A DNA stretch of 64,000 bases from Cephalotrichum gorgonifer (taxonomy: Eukaryota > Ascomycota > Sordariomycetes > Microascales > Microascaceae), in contig ONZQ02000001.1 in the NCBI GenBank assembly GCA_900312665.1, positions 1,328,940 to 1,392,939 on the forward strand, in the 5' to 3' direction. The translations under genes and the position numbers were made by a program. Positions 22,517 to 34,500 of this stretch are shown in pieces. Position 1 is the stretch's first letter, and each line of letters opens with the position of its first letter. The notes below the pieces were generated by a model, which worked only from the letters and a program-made list of their open reading frames with translations, made no database searches and was not told the origin of the DNA.

Positions 22517-25500
22517 CTACCCAAGTAATCTATCCTTCGCCAATGACCCCCAGGCACCCCCGCAAGCACACTTCCTCTGCTGCGCCAAGACATATGTGAA
22601 GCCCGGTCGTTGGCTGAGCACGTCGTCCATTACCGCCGCACACCTCACGCACCGTCTCCACTGCCCATCCCAAACTGGCACCCCTGCTACCATCCCTCCG
22701 GTGGCCTCGTCCCCCCCGGGCCCGTCCGAGGGCGACATGGCCACCTTCCTGAACATGTCTATGTAGATACCCGCATTCTTCTTGTTCTCGAGGCTCAGCG
22801 GACTATCCGAGGCCACCTCTAGCAGACTGTAATCCTTGAAGAAGAGCTTAGCGGGGTCGACCGTCGCGCGGAACGCCGATAGATGCCCCGTGAAGAACTG
22901 CCCGAGTGCCTTCCGGAACATTGGGTGGATTCCCACCCCGAGGAGCAGACCCAGTTCGCACTGCAGCTGCGCCGTCTTAATGGCAGAGTCGAGGTGCTTA
23001 TTGATCGCCGCGCCTGGCTGAGGAGGCGGCTGCCCGGCCGCCTTACTTACCATGGCCGCCAGCATCGTCGAGTACGTTGAGCGGATATCGGCCCCAAGTA
23101 GGTTTAGTAGCTTCTCAAACTCCTGCGCCTTGACGAGGCTCGACGACGTTATTTGCTGCATGCGCTGGTACGCCTTATGCAGCGCTAGATTGGGCGATTT
23201 GCCGTCTACCTGGGAGGGCTGCCCGTTCTTCTGCCAGTACCCTACCACGCTGTTTCCAAGAGTCTCGAGGTGCTGCAGCCGACGGCAGACTGCCGAGAGA
23301 AGTCCTCGCGTGGAGGAGCAGAGGAGGAGATGGAGAGCCACATCGTTCTTCTCCTGCAGGTACGCCGCTAGGCCGGCAAACTTGTTGGGGTCCTTAACAA
23401 GGCCGGTGAATTTGGGATCATCGACAAGGTTGAATAGAGAGTCTGCCAACCACGATAGCAGATCAATGGACCAGTTTGCACAGCCAGCCAGCGCGTCGAC
23501 AACTTCTGGATTTATAGTATTAGTATGTTTGTTAGGTTAAAGGATGAGGCGCTATGGTGGTATACGTGTTGGGTGGACGCACCTGGTTCATCGAGCGGGC
23601 TGATCTTCTCCCTGATGTTGGGTGGGGTGTTGCTCGCAATGGTAACCAGTATGACGATATTCCTCGCATTTAATGCAAGTGCCGAAAATTTGCTTGCGAA
23701 AGCCCTAGGATGGTACTGCCCTTTGAAGCCGAGGTGATTCGTGATACTCAGACACATCTGAAGATGGGTGTTCCGGACAAGCTTATCGTGATGTGACTCT
23801 TCCGAGTAGTCGACCGGCACCTTGAGCATCGTGATTACTTCGTTGGTTAATTCAAAAGTGAAGCCTGGTCACAGGTTAGATCATGTCGAGTCTGAAGATG
23901 AGATATCAGAACCTACGCCTTTTGTCAACGAACGACCTCGCAACAGCTAGCACGTCGTCAAAGCTGGTAGTGTAATAGATGGCCGAGCCCGCCGCTACAG
24001 TGAGACCAGCTAGCACTGGGAGATAATGAGCTAAAGGCAGTTAGAAGTGACCGTAATAGGAGACGAACCATAGAGCGGACTGGGTGTGGCTTACGGTCCG
24101 AAGGAGAGTTGCCAATATCCCCTTCAGTATACCGGACTGGCTTCCACTTGACCTCGCCATCGGGGCACATCTGTACCAACGAGCAATTGGTGGGCGATAG
24201 GATGGTTTGTAGGGCTACGACCAATGGCGTCAGTGAGCGTGTTGTCCACGAACGAGATGCACAGGGCTCAGCCAGGCTTACAGGGTGTGGGATCGGTAAA
24301 TGAGAACCCAACTTGGTGCAGGTTCATGATCCGGTCCGTGTGCGGTTCATTGTAGATCTCGGCCATTGTAAGACGGTCACGGTACTCGAGGGTACCGTCG
24401 GCAAAAGTGATGCAGATGACTTTCCCCTGCGTGATAGTTTGGAGACCTATGATAACCTTGTTAAATACGATGGACTCCCCGCGGCGGAGCCTTGTGGTTG
24501 TCTAGGTTCGAGACAGCATTAGCAACCAACAATCGGCAGGCTGGTCGGGCGGTGGGCAGTACGCACCGGAAGTTCGGGCGACGAGTTCTGCTTCTGGCCC
24601 CCTAACGCAAGAAATGCAGGATGTACGGATTGTTTCTGGTCCGCCAAAACTTGCCAGCGGTCGATGATACTCTGGGGTTCTTGGTAGGGGGAGTCGGGAG
24701 ATCCAAGATAGGATCTAGCGATAAGGATTAGGGGAGGCGCCCATGAGTGGGCGTCGCTTTCCAATGTCGACGGAAGGATCTCAACCAAAGAAGGCAGGCC
24801 CATAGCAGAGTCCAGTGGTGATTCATTCAGGCTTGGCTGGAGCCAGCTTGTGGACGCGAGGCGACGATCCGAAAGGGAGGGGTTCAGCGGCAAGGTCGCA
24901 GGGGGCTGCTTATCCACTACTGGCTGCCCCCATTGAATAGTGAGCCTGACGAGACGCATCTGCTTTGAGGCATTTATCATGACAATGTACAGACCACCTA
25001 GTCACGGCATTAGCATCCGCGTTTTCGAGATGGTACTTGGTAGGCTTAGTAGAGAATTTATGGGGGCTTCTCTTGAACCTACTCTTGTCCGAGCATATGG
25101 ATGCGTGTGTAATCAGATCATCGGAGCTGCTGATCCTCTCAATATCCAACGACGTTTCCTCTATTCGGTTGGTATTTTGCGAGAAGAAGAGCTTCGCCTG
25201 GCCGTTAGTCGTCACACAGACCAGAGCACTCTTTGACGGGTTTGGGTGGAATGGCCCAAAGCTATGGGCGAACGAGTTCTCGTAGCGATAGCGGTTGTTG
25301 TCTCGGACAGCAGGGCCGTGGAGGACATTATGCTGACGGCCGGGGGGCGTGAGGCTCAACCAGTAGCACCCAACGACAGCATTGAGGTCATCGACCGGAT
25401 CGGCGTCCCATTTCCGGAAGAAGTACGGCCGGTTAAGGGCAATTGAAAAGGTAAGAAGCGCTACCCTACCGACGGAGTCGATGATGGCGAGCTCTGGGAT

Positions 25501-25990
25501 GCTCGTAGAGCTCCAGGAGAGATGGACCAAGGGGATGTGGTCGGAGCCGGTCACTAGGTCGCAGCGGGTGGGCTCGCTAAGCTGCCACGACCCATCGTCT
25601 GGGTCGCAGCGGAGGTATCTGAAGTCCACAAAAAGGCCATCGGCGGTGATGGAAGCAATGGTTCCTAATTTGGACCAAGCAACGCATCTATCGGAGAGGG
25701 GTTAGCTAAGGGGGGATCCGGGTAGTAGAGATATGTGCGCGCCCTCGGGGGGGGGAGGAGAAGGAGAGAAGGGGGAAAGGGGGAAGGAGAGAAAGTACAC
25801 ACTGGAAACAGCCACGTCGGCGGAGGTCATCGACCCTCCAGCGAAGCTCCGTGGCCGGAGGGGGTATGGTGAGGTTGACGCCGACATCTTCGCCAAAGAG
25901 GTCGTCGACGTTGGGCATGACATTGGGTAACTGATGGGGCAGGAAAGACAGTCCGTCTTGGGCGCCCTGGCCATCGGCTGCCAACGCCAT
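22517..25990 (-). CDS. med16: Mediator complex subunit 16 (Med16/Sin4)
   Basis: Eight exons on the minus strand: 25990-25803, 25687-25083, 24997-24567, 24501-24282, 24214-24095, 24030-23917, 23864-23583 and 23505-22517. They give 982 residues, and every intron (52-115 nt) has GT/AG ends and keeps frame. Med16 is a Mediator tail subunit that links activators to RNA polymerase II. The N-terminal part (PNVDDLFGEDVGVNL, then CVAWSKLGTIASI) is the start of the beta-propeller. The middle contains the conserved fungal SPTNCSLVQMCPDGEVKW block and VPVDYSEESHHDKLVRN. The C-terminus has a zinc-ribbon-like set of cysteines, RRCVRCAAVM then RKCACGGAWG, diagnostic for Med16. The first intron uses an unusual GTGTGT donor. 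It is the most intron-dense gene here after RLI1. Confidence 0.93.
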
Positions 25991-27396
25991 CAGGGGCGGG
26001 ACCTCGGGATTTTCAAGATGAAATAGGAGATGGAGGCAGAATAGTAGGATGATGGGAGGTTACAAGGATATGTGTAAGTGTGATGAAGGGTGAGCGGGTG
26101 TGGGCGAGTGAGTGGGGACGGGGTATCAAAAGTTGAACGGAGAAACAGAATGGATCATTGGAATGAAACGATGGAGATGATTAAGTTAGGCCACGAACTA
26201 TTCGGCTTATAAGGAGGGTCTCGTCGAAGGGGGCAATGGATTGGGAATTGGGAATTTGGGACTCGGGAATGGGGCCGAAGGGGACTAGGTTATGACTCGG
26301 GGAAGGAGCTGTCCAAGGGTGTTCAGGGTTCTCGCCTAGGAATTGCAAAGACGCATGTGTAGGTAGGAACTACCTAGTGACGGTGGAACGTTGAACTCCC
26401 AGTTCCGACGGATCGGAAGCTCACTTCCTGGCACGATGCATCTATCCCCGATTCTCTTTGCAAGATGGGCGTAGACTTGATTAGAGCCTTGGTAAGGATG
26501 AATCGGCCGTGATATCTGAGAAATATCGGAGGAATGAGTTCCATTCATGGTCGGTAGGCGAATGGCCCCACCAGCCTGTGACCATACATTAGTGATTACT
26601 GGTGGGTCCATGTCCATACAGACGAGGTCAGGACCGAGCCAGCTGTCAAGGTCAAGCCACAATAGCGATGTTAGGTGGCTGGTGACTTCGTCGTATTACC
26701 TCAGCAGATACAGGTACAAAGTACAATACAGGTCAACGCACGGAGCACCAGTCTTACCAGTCCCGGCCGCCTCATGCAAAACATGCCATGCACCAATTAC
26801 GGGGAATTGGCTAGGATACTGCCGTTGGTGCTGTTGACCCCATGCCGCCCTGGCTGTGGAGTGGTGGGGTCAGAGGCGGTGGACCAAGCAACGGGAGAGC
26901 AACGGGAAACTGAGAGCCGACCACCATTGTTTTGGTCGAGAATGGACCACGCACATCCATCCAATGTATGTCATGGGCAAGTTAGTTTTATCTGCTCCCC
27001 AATGTACCCATACAAGTCATACTATCTCTCGCCCAATAATACCCGCATGTAACACTTGTACAATAATGATCCCTCGAACCATCAGATGTAGCCGCCTCAC
27101 ACTAAACAATTTGCCTACAACCAGTGTCCTTGCCCGAGAGTAAATCAGCCAGGTGGATAGTTTATATGTGCTTCTAATGGGAGCGACTATTCGTACTCGG
27201 AGTGTCAAGATGACAGGTTCCGTCACCTGGACGAGGCCTTCCTTCCTTCCCAAGGTAAAGGCTAATACGCTGTAATCACGGACCCGATGTCCACCCTGCT
27301 CCTTCCGTCCTTGGATGTTCATTCCTCTTCTGGATAGCCCGTTGTTCCCTTGCACATCCAATCTCTCCATAGGCCCGTCTTTCTTTCGCCGTATTA

Positions 27397-27421
27397 TCTC
27401 TCTCTCTCTCTCTCTCTCTCT
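27397..27421. repeat. (TC)n microsatellite
   Basis: A 25-nt uninterrupted CT dinucleotide run upstream of the sirtuin gene. Pyrimidine tracts near fungal promoters are common, and no specific role is implied. Confidence 0.9.
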
Positions 27422-28044
27422 TACTTGTACTTTTATCAAAACAATGCATGACAACAAACTGTCGTATCCGTCAAAGTGCCATCAAAGTATGCACTAGCTA
27501 CCCTACCTTCACGAGTAGCCCCTCAAACTCTGAGCGATTTGACCTCGTTCCTTTCCCCATATTTTGGCTCCATAATAACTAAACCTCCTCCCTCCTCCCT
27601 TCGCCAACAGCGACCCAAATCGCGCTCTCCTTACTTAACCCCGACAACACACTAGTTCAACCAGCCATTGTCGTTCTCCATTCGAGTCCATTCGATATTA
27701 CTTGGTAGGAGCAACAGCCCCAGGACTCCCCGTACACTCAACCCGGGCAGGCGCTCGACCCTTCAACTCTTTATTACCCATAATTTCTGCTCCTCCTTCC
27801 CTTTCTTTTCCACTCTCTCCTGCCTTTCCCTTCTCCTTCTGCCTCTCACCCGCTCCCACCAAAGCAAACTTCTCGACGGAGGAGATTGGTGCCATCCACA
27901 GTGAGCGATCCTAACGGCCACCCTGTGTAATAATAGCCGTCTTTGCCCTCATCCTTCACGCGCCCAAAACGGTCTATTGGTGCCTCTTTCTCTATCTTCC
28001 GTTGTCGTCTGAGGATATATACGCCATACACCGTCCACAGAAAA

Positions 28045-28062
28045 ATGATTACCTCTGTGTAA
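28045..28062 (+). promoter_or_regulatory. Upstream ORF (MITSV-stop) before the sirtuin start
   Basis: The first ATG in roughly 550 nt of leader opens a five-codon frame that stops 38 nt before the sirtuin ATG. The ATG has a good purine context (AAAAATGA). It could limit translation of the deacetylase. This is inferred from position. Confidence 0.45.
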
Positions 28063-28100
28063 TCGCCATTTCATTCCATCGCCGCCGACCTCGTCCATCA

Positions 28101-30176
28101 ATGAGCGAGAATTCTACCAGCAAACCCACCCTCCAGAACCGACATGACGACCGAAAGCCGCTGAATATATTTTCCTTTCGTCCCCTAGTTCCTACTGCCC
28201 ACTCCCTGTCCACCTCCCACCTCTCCTCTCCTGGCCGTCTATCGCCTCACCAACCACTCTCGACTCCTCCCGAGATGTCGTCCCAGAGCGCTCCATCTTC
28301 ACCGAGGAGAATGGCTGGCCATTCCTTCGATCTCCCTTATGCGGACGACCGCGAAGCCCGCCAGTCAATATCCACGCCGCCGGACTCGACATCGCCCTCT
28401 TCCATCCATTCTTCCCCGCTCTCCATACTCTCCAAGTCACCCTCCCTGCCCGGGTCCCCCCATGAGTCTGATGACCCCGGCGGCCGCTACCCATCCCCTT
28501 CGGCTTCTAGCCTCCCCTCCGGCACCCAGTCCCCACTGAAGCCAAGACACAACGATCGCGACGAGATCCGCGTCAACACCACCGCTCCCACGCCCCGCGA
28601 CGGCCAGCCCCCGCCCAAGAAACGCAAAATCACCCAACCCAAGACCCGAACTACCGAACACCTCGACCTCAGCACCCCCAACCTCGACGACAAGACGAGC
28701 GACGAGGCTATGCAACTCAACCGCCTTCTCAATGTCATTCGCAAGAAGAAGAAGATCGTTGTCATCGCTGGTGCCGGCATCTCCGTCTCGGCCGGCATCC
28801 CCGACTTCCGCTCGAACTCGGGACTCTTTACGACGCTCAAGGCGCAGCATAAGATCAAGGGCGCCTCCGGGAAGCACCTCTTTGACGCAGCTGTCTACCG
28901 CCACGACGCATCGACGCAGTCCTTCCACACCATGGTGCGTGAGCTCTCCACGATGACGAGCAAGGCGTCGCCGACGCCCTTCCACCACCTCCTCGCGTCC
29001 CTCGCGGCCGAGGGCCGCCTGCTGCGCCTGTACACCCAGAACGTCGACTGCATCGACACGAACCTCCCTCCGCTAGCCACCACTGTGCCACTGAACACGA
29101 AGGCGCCCTGGCCCGTGACGATCCAGCTGCACGGCGGGCTGGAGAAGATGGTATGCACCAAGTGCGGCGACGTCGCGCCCCTCGACGGCGACAAGTTCAC
29201 AAGCCATGAAGCACCGCTCTGCCAGACCTGCCAGACGCAGGAGCATCTCAGGGTCAACTTCGCCAACAAGCGGAGTCAGGGCGTGGGGAGGATGCGCCCG
29301 CGCATCGTCCTCTATAACGAGGCGAACCCGGACGAGGAGGCGATCGGGAGCGTGAGCATGGCTGACCTTCGGAGCCGGCCCGATGCCGTGATCGTTGTCG
29401 GCACGAGCCTGAAGATCCCCGGGGTGAGGCGCCTCGTCAAGGAGCTATGTCAGGTCACAAGGGGCAGGAGGGATGGCTTCTCGGCGTGGATAAACGTCGA
29501 CCCCGTGCCGCTGGGCGCCGAGTTCAGGGACTGCTGGGACCTCGTGGTTAGAGGGAAGTGTGATGACGTGGCCTTCCACGCGCAGCTGCCGCGGTGGGAC
29601 GAGGAGGGCAGGAAGGCGAGGGAGCTCAGCGCCGAGGACAACCTCGAGAGGGAGAAGATGCTCAAGCGGTCCAAGCTCGAGGTGCGCCTCTCTCCCGAGA
29701 GCGGAGGGGACGCCGATGCGGCGCTGGATAAGAGGGTGGAACACGTCCAGGGGATACCCACGCCCGGTGCTAGCCCAAGGCTATCAGCTGTCAAGGTCAC
29801 CAAGACACAGAGCAAACTGTCCTTTGCGAATGCCACCGCCGCGACGGAGAAGAAGCCTGCAAGAAAGAGTCTGCCGGACAAGCCCAACGCCCGTAAGCCT
29901 GGGCCCAAATCGAAGCGCGCGGCGCCACAGTCACACACAGTCAAGGACGTCTTTAGGACCGTGAAGGCGGGCGCCGCCACGCCGAACGCCAAGGGTGGGA
30001 ACGCGCAGCCGGCATCGGTTCCGGAGAAGAGGGAACACTCGGAGTTTGTGGACGACGACTCGGAACTCTCGTCTGTGGGCTCGGCGTCGCCTGATATGCC
30101 ATCCACGGTACTGCCGCCGCTGAGACCTATCTCTGTGCGCGAGGGCCAGAGGACGGCACTGCCACGTTGGGACTAA
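28101..30176 (+). CDS. Hst3/Hst4-type NAD-dependent histone deacetylase (sirtuin)
   Basis: A single exon, 691 residues from ATG 28101. The frame stays open upstream to 28002 but has no ATG there. A Ser/Pro-rich N-terminus of about 190 residues precedes the sirtuin core. The core has GAGISVSAGIPDFRS (GAG at 224-226), TQNVDCID in place of the usual TQNIDGL, catalytic His344 in LHGGL, and zinc ligands C352, C355, C374 and C377. A VVGTSLKIPGVRRLVKE segment and a NVDPVP segment complete the fold. The Cys after Asp in the TQN motif and the long tails fit the Hst3/Hst4 class, which removes acetyl from histone H3 Lys56 after S phase and protects genome stability. The C-terminal tail is basic with KKPARKSLPDKPNARKPGPK, probably nuclear targeting. 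The paralogue name is inferred. Confidence 0.93.
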   Translation: MSENSTSKPTLQNRHDDRKPLNIFSFRPLVPTAHSLSTSHLSSPGRLSPHQPLSTPPEMSSQSAPSSPRRMAGHSFDLPYADDREARQSISTPPDSTSPSSIHSSPLSILSKSPSLPGSPHESDDPGGRYPSPSASSLPSGTQSPLKPRHNDRDEIRVNTTAPTPRDGQPPPKKRKITQPKTRTTEHLDLSTPNLDDKTSDEAMQLNRLLNVIRKKKKIVVIAGAGISVSAGIPDFRSNSGLFTTLKAQHKIKGASGKHLFDAAVYRHDASTQSFHTMVRELSTMTSKASPTPFHHLLASLAAEGRLLRLYTQNVDCIDTNLPPLATTVPLNTKAPWPVTIQLHGGLEKMVCTKCGDVAPLDGDKFTSHEAPLCQTCQTQEHLRVNFANKRSQGVGRMRPRIVLYNEANPDEEAIGSVSMADLRSRPDAVIVVGTSLKIPGVRRLVKELCQVTRGRRDGFSAWINVDPVPLGAEFRDCWDLVVRGKCDDVAFHAQLPRWDEEGRKARELSAEDNLEREKMLKRSKLEVRLSPESGGDADAALDKRVEHVQGIPTPGASPRLSAVKVTKTQSKLSFANATAATEKKPARKSLPDKPNARKPGPKSKRAAPQSHTVKDVFRTVKAGAATPNAKGGNAQPASVPEKREHSEFVDDDSELSSVGSASPDMPSTVLPPLRPISVREGQRTALPRWD

Positions 30177-31538
30177 GGATATATATATATATATATATAC
30201 AAACACATATATGTTATGGGTTTCGGTTGAAGCAAGGGATCATTGGGTGGCATCACTTGTAAGGAGTGGGCATTCTGTAGGGGGGCTAGGGGTTCCTGGG
30301 TAGCATCCCATATAGAAAGTGAGTGTTTTGAAAGGAGTACGGTGCTGCTATGGGTACGATCGCTTCTTAAGGAGGCGAGAGTTTTGTATATTTTTAGAGT
30401 TGGCAGCAGTATAATCGATGGAGGAGATATGCATAGACCGCGTGTGTGTATTGAAGGACAACTGATTGATTTATCCCACTGCCTATCATCCAACTGTAGT
30501 AGTGTCATTGGCATGTTGCATGTAGTCTCATCGTAGAGGATATATGTATTACATAGCACGTGTGCTAATCTAGGCGGTATGGCATGTGTACCCAGGAGGC
30601 TTCCTGGAGAGGTAGGCCTCTTAAGCTTCGGGAGATGCATATTCTTACGGGGGGTCGGTGTCTGTCCTCCTCGCTCGGCTCGTCATCTGTCCGGCTTCTC
30701 GTCCGCAGCTCGAACATCTGTGACTGCCTTCACGTGAGCAACCACCTCGCCACCTACCCTCACGTGAGTAAACCACTCTCACCATGGCTGTTCCCTTATC
30801 AAGTATCCTAACGGTTCCAACTTGAGCTCGGGTAGATGACTGCGTAAACTACGATCGATCGATCTACAATGGCCGGACCTATGGGAATAAAACGTGGGAA
30901 ATGCTTTCGGATTCTACCCATTCGTTACCAGCTAGCCTACACATCCCGACCTTCATCACCCCCAACCCCTGATCCCCCTTTACCGCACCCTATCCACCAT
31001 AAAACCCCAGAAATCCATAACGACTTTTCTTCTTCTCATCGCATTGCCCCACACAGCCAATGCGAGGGCCAAAGTTTCCACGTCTTTTTCCTTCCAAAAG
31101 CGCCATAAGTAATGCAAAGATTCAAGAGAGGGGAGGGACCGCGGTGGAGGAGAGATATCAAACAAGGGAGAGAAAAGATCCCTTCCTTGCCAAGACTTCC
31201 TCCCCCATCCATGACCACCTCACATGAGATAGAAAAAAGAGAAATCCTTCACTAAAAGGAGAAAAAAAAAGGCGTGGGGTAAATCAGAGATTAACGAGTA
31301 CGTATAACAAATGACCACCCTCCCACCTGCCCGCTTGATGGGGGCAATGAAGAAAAAAACATGGCAAAACGGAGAAAAAGAACGCCTCGCTGTTGATGAT
31401 CATGGTATAAAAAAACACCCAGAGTGAGTATGCAACATCCCGGTTGCCAATGCAAGAAGACTCCCACGCGCCCGTTTTCTGTATCTGACAATTGTGTATC
31501 CGATCTCCCCATCTTGTGGCCCAAGTTCTATGTCTATT
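30177..31538. other. Spacer between convergent sirtuin and CHD1 genes
   Basis: It begins with an AT dinucleotide run just after the sirtuin stop. No gene is seen. Both flanking genes terminate here, and A/T-rich stretches near 30180-30220 and 31260-31280 could hold polyadenylation signals. Confidence 0.5.
30179..30199. repeat. (AT)n microsatellite in the sirtuin 3' region
   Basis: A 21-nt run of alternating A and T begins three bases after the sirtuin TAA. UA-rich sequence here could act as the efficiency element for 3' end formation, as in other fungi. It may equally be a simple repeat. Confidence 0.85.
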
Positions 31539-34500
31539 TTAGCCCCTTGCCTTGGGTGCGGATGACGATGATGCCCCGTTGGCGCGGGGAGTGGAAGACT
31601 CTTGTCCTCCAGCCGACTTCTGGAGTTTTTCCTTCTCCATCAGTACAATCTTTTGGTGGAGCTTGCTCAGTCCCTCGGCGGTCGCAGGCTTCTCGGTAGG
31701 CCAGAGACTGGCCAGGAATTCCCTAAAAGACAAAGCCTCGTTAGTAACTAGTTCACTACATTATATATGTATAGAGAACGGGTAGCATGATATTAACTTA
31801 CCAGAACCTCGTAATCAGTCCTTGGTCGAGCTTATCAACCCTAAACTTCTCCTCTAGGAAGTTCCCAATCACGAGTAGCTCCTCCCGGAATATGGCCGCC
31901 CGATCCTTACTAGACTTGACCGCCTCCTTGGTGGTGGAGATGATACGCTCAAAGTTGGACCGAACGGGCTTCAGGATAAACCAGAGCAGAGCGTCAGGGT
32001 CCGAGCCCCTCTCTTCAGGCGAATCACCCATACGCCGAAGTTGCTCAAGCCGTCTAAGGGCCTTCGCTCGGTGCTCATTTGTCGAACGATCCTTGTCCTT
32101 GAGTCGAGCCTCATCCCGGTGCTCATCTCGCCGTTCGTCTCGCCGTTCATCCCGCCGGCGATCCTCGAGATGCCGATCGCGCGGATCGTCGGAATGTCGA
32201 CGGCGAGGATCATCGAAAGGTCGCCTAGGATCATCTTGACGCCTGGAATCTTCACGTCGCCGCGGGTTCTCGGCTCGTCGGAGCTTATTCTGCGATCGAT
32301 CGTCGTAGTCTTCGCGATGTTCTCGCCCATGGCCGCCTGGTGATGCATCATCGTAACCCCTTCGCCTCGGGTCTTCCGTGCGCCTCGACTTGGAAGGCCG
32401 CTCGCGCTCGCGCTCGCGCTCGCGCTCGTGGTCTCCCCTGTGGCTACCTTGCTTGCGCTTCAGATCTAGCCTAGACGCGTCTCGCTCATCAGCGATGCTA
32501 CGAGCGCGACTGTGGCCGTTGGCGCCTCGGTCCTGGTCCCGTTGATGGCTTCCCTTCTTGGACATTCTGGGTGCAGGAGACGCGCTGTGCCCATTCGAGC
32601 CCAGTTTCTTGCTCCGGTGGTGGCCGTCAACTGCCCTGTGGGCCACCGGGTTATCGGTGTGCTTTGCCTGAAGGACAGAGAATAGATATTCCGCTCGGCG
32701 TGCCAGGTGCACGGCTCCCGGCGCCTTCATCTTCCTCTCGCCAACCTTGCTTCTTTCCTCCTTCTTCCCGATGCGATGCTCATCCAGGAAGAATTTGTCC
32801 CCCATTTCAAGAACTGGGTCGTCACGGATCTGCGTCCAGGCACCGAATCCGTGCCTGTCAATGCCGACGAGGAGCATACCATCCTCCCTAGCACCCCATG
32901 AGCAGCTATAATGGGCCCCCTTGGTAGCCTCGGCGAGCCGGAATGTTCGCCATTCACCGTGCGCCTTGAGGACCCGCCGCAAGAGGCGTAGCTGCGGTGG
33001 GCGCTCTAGCGGTGTTTCCGCGTTGACCTTCTTGAGATCCCCAAAATCGAACAAGACGGCCTTCTTGTCCTTCTTAGCCAGGGCCCGAGGGGATTCTCCG
33101 TCCTTGTCGGTCGTTCTGCTATTATTCTCGTCGACTGCCCGCTGACAAGCCCTGACAAGGTCGGACACGAAGGAGTTGAGATAGTCGCGATCGCGATCCG
33201 CTAGTTTGGCATCTTCCACGATGTCGTCGCCACGCTCCTCCATACAGCCATAGCGCTGGAATGCCCGGATAAGATTTCGCTGCTCTTTTTCCGTGAGTGG
33301 TCGCCTAGGGTCCTTGATCATGGCTCGCTTCTCTTCGAGCTCCTGCTCCTTTTGCAGCTCCCGCCTGCGTTTCTTGGCCAATCTATCAGTCCTGTCAGAT
33401 TCGGCCGTACGATTCTTCGTAGCAGCACGGCGAGGAGCATTCTCCTCCGCAACCTTGGCGAGATATTCCTCATGCTTCCTCTTCTCTTCCTCGATCTTGA
33501 TTTGGTCTAGGCGATCCTGCGGGATGATGTCATCCCAGTCAAGGGCAAGGTCATCGACCTTAACATCAGTATACTGCATGAAGTTGTCCCAATCAATACC
33601 ACCACTGCTGAGGTTGATCTTATCATCGACCTTTGTCTTGGTAACCTCGGCATTCGCGAGGATGGAGTCGATATCCAGTTGTTCCAGGCGCTCTTGGTTG
33701 CCACTCTGTTCGAACATCTTCTGCGACCGCATCTTGAGGATGTGCTGGATGTCGTCCCCGGAGGTGGGACCGTCGATCTTGAGACCCTTTTTATTGAACT
33801 CTTCGCGGAGGGCCTTGCCATCGTCGGTAACGCCTGCCTGGATTGTAAGATACTCGAGGAGGAGCTTGTTGCGGGCACGCTCCAGGACCTCCTCTTCCAC
33901 AGTTTCCTTGGAGACAAGTCGGTAAATGTTGACCGGCTTTTTCTGCCCGATACGGTGGGCTCGAGCCATAGCCTGCAAATCGGCTTGCGGGTTCCAATCC
34001 GAGTCAAAGAGGACAACAGTGTCGGCCGTCATCAAGTTAATCCCCAGGCCGCCCGCTCGGGTCGAGAGCAAGAAGGAGAAGTCGTCGCTTCCCTCGGCAT
34101 TGAAGTGGTTAATGGCCATTCGTCGAGGGGCTGCCGCAATCGTGCCGTCGAGCCTCTGGAACTTGTAACCTCGGAAGGCCATGTAGTCTCCAAGGAGGTC
34201 GAGCATCTTAACCATTTGGCTGAAGATGAGCACTCGATGGCCGTCCTTCTTGAGCTTGGTCAAGAGCTGGTCAAGCAGCATCATTTTCCCGCTGCTCGTG
34301 ACAAGACCCTTGATGTAGTCTTCACGGCGGGTGCTACCACCAAGGACCCTCTCCTCGACACCTGGGAACAAGTAAGGATGATTACTTATCTTCTTCAGCT
34401 CCATCATGATGTTCAGCAGTGATGCCCCCTGGCCGCTAGCGTCGCGAAGAGCAGAGTAATTCCTCGTTAGCACGTTCTTGTAGTACTCAAGCTGGACGTC

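Larger units (their letters stand above)
25991..28100. other. Divergent spacer between MED16 and the Hst4-like sirtuin gene
   Basis: No supportable gene. It must hold both promoters. The part nearest 28100 (from about 27490) is C/T-rich and ATG-poor on the plus strand, as expected of a leader. A CT run lies at 27397-27421. A GTAC-type motif lies near 27192-27199. Confidence 0.5.

Noticed and set aside
28002..28100. N-terminal extension of the sirtuin frame
   Set aside because: The frame is open but has no ATG before 28101, and the extra residues look like untranslated leader. A short uORF overlaps it.
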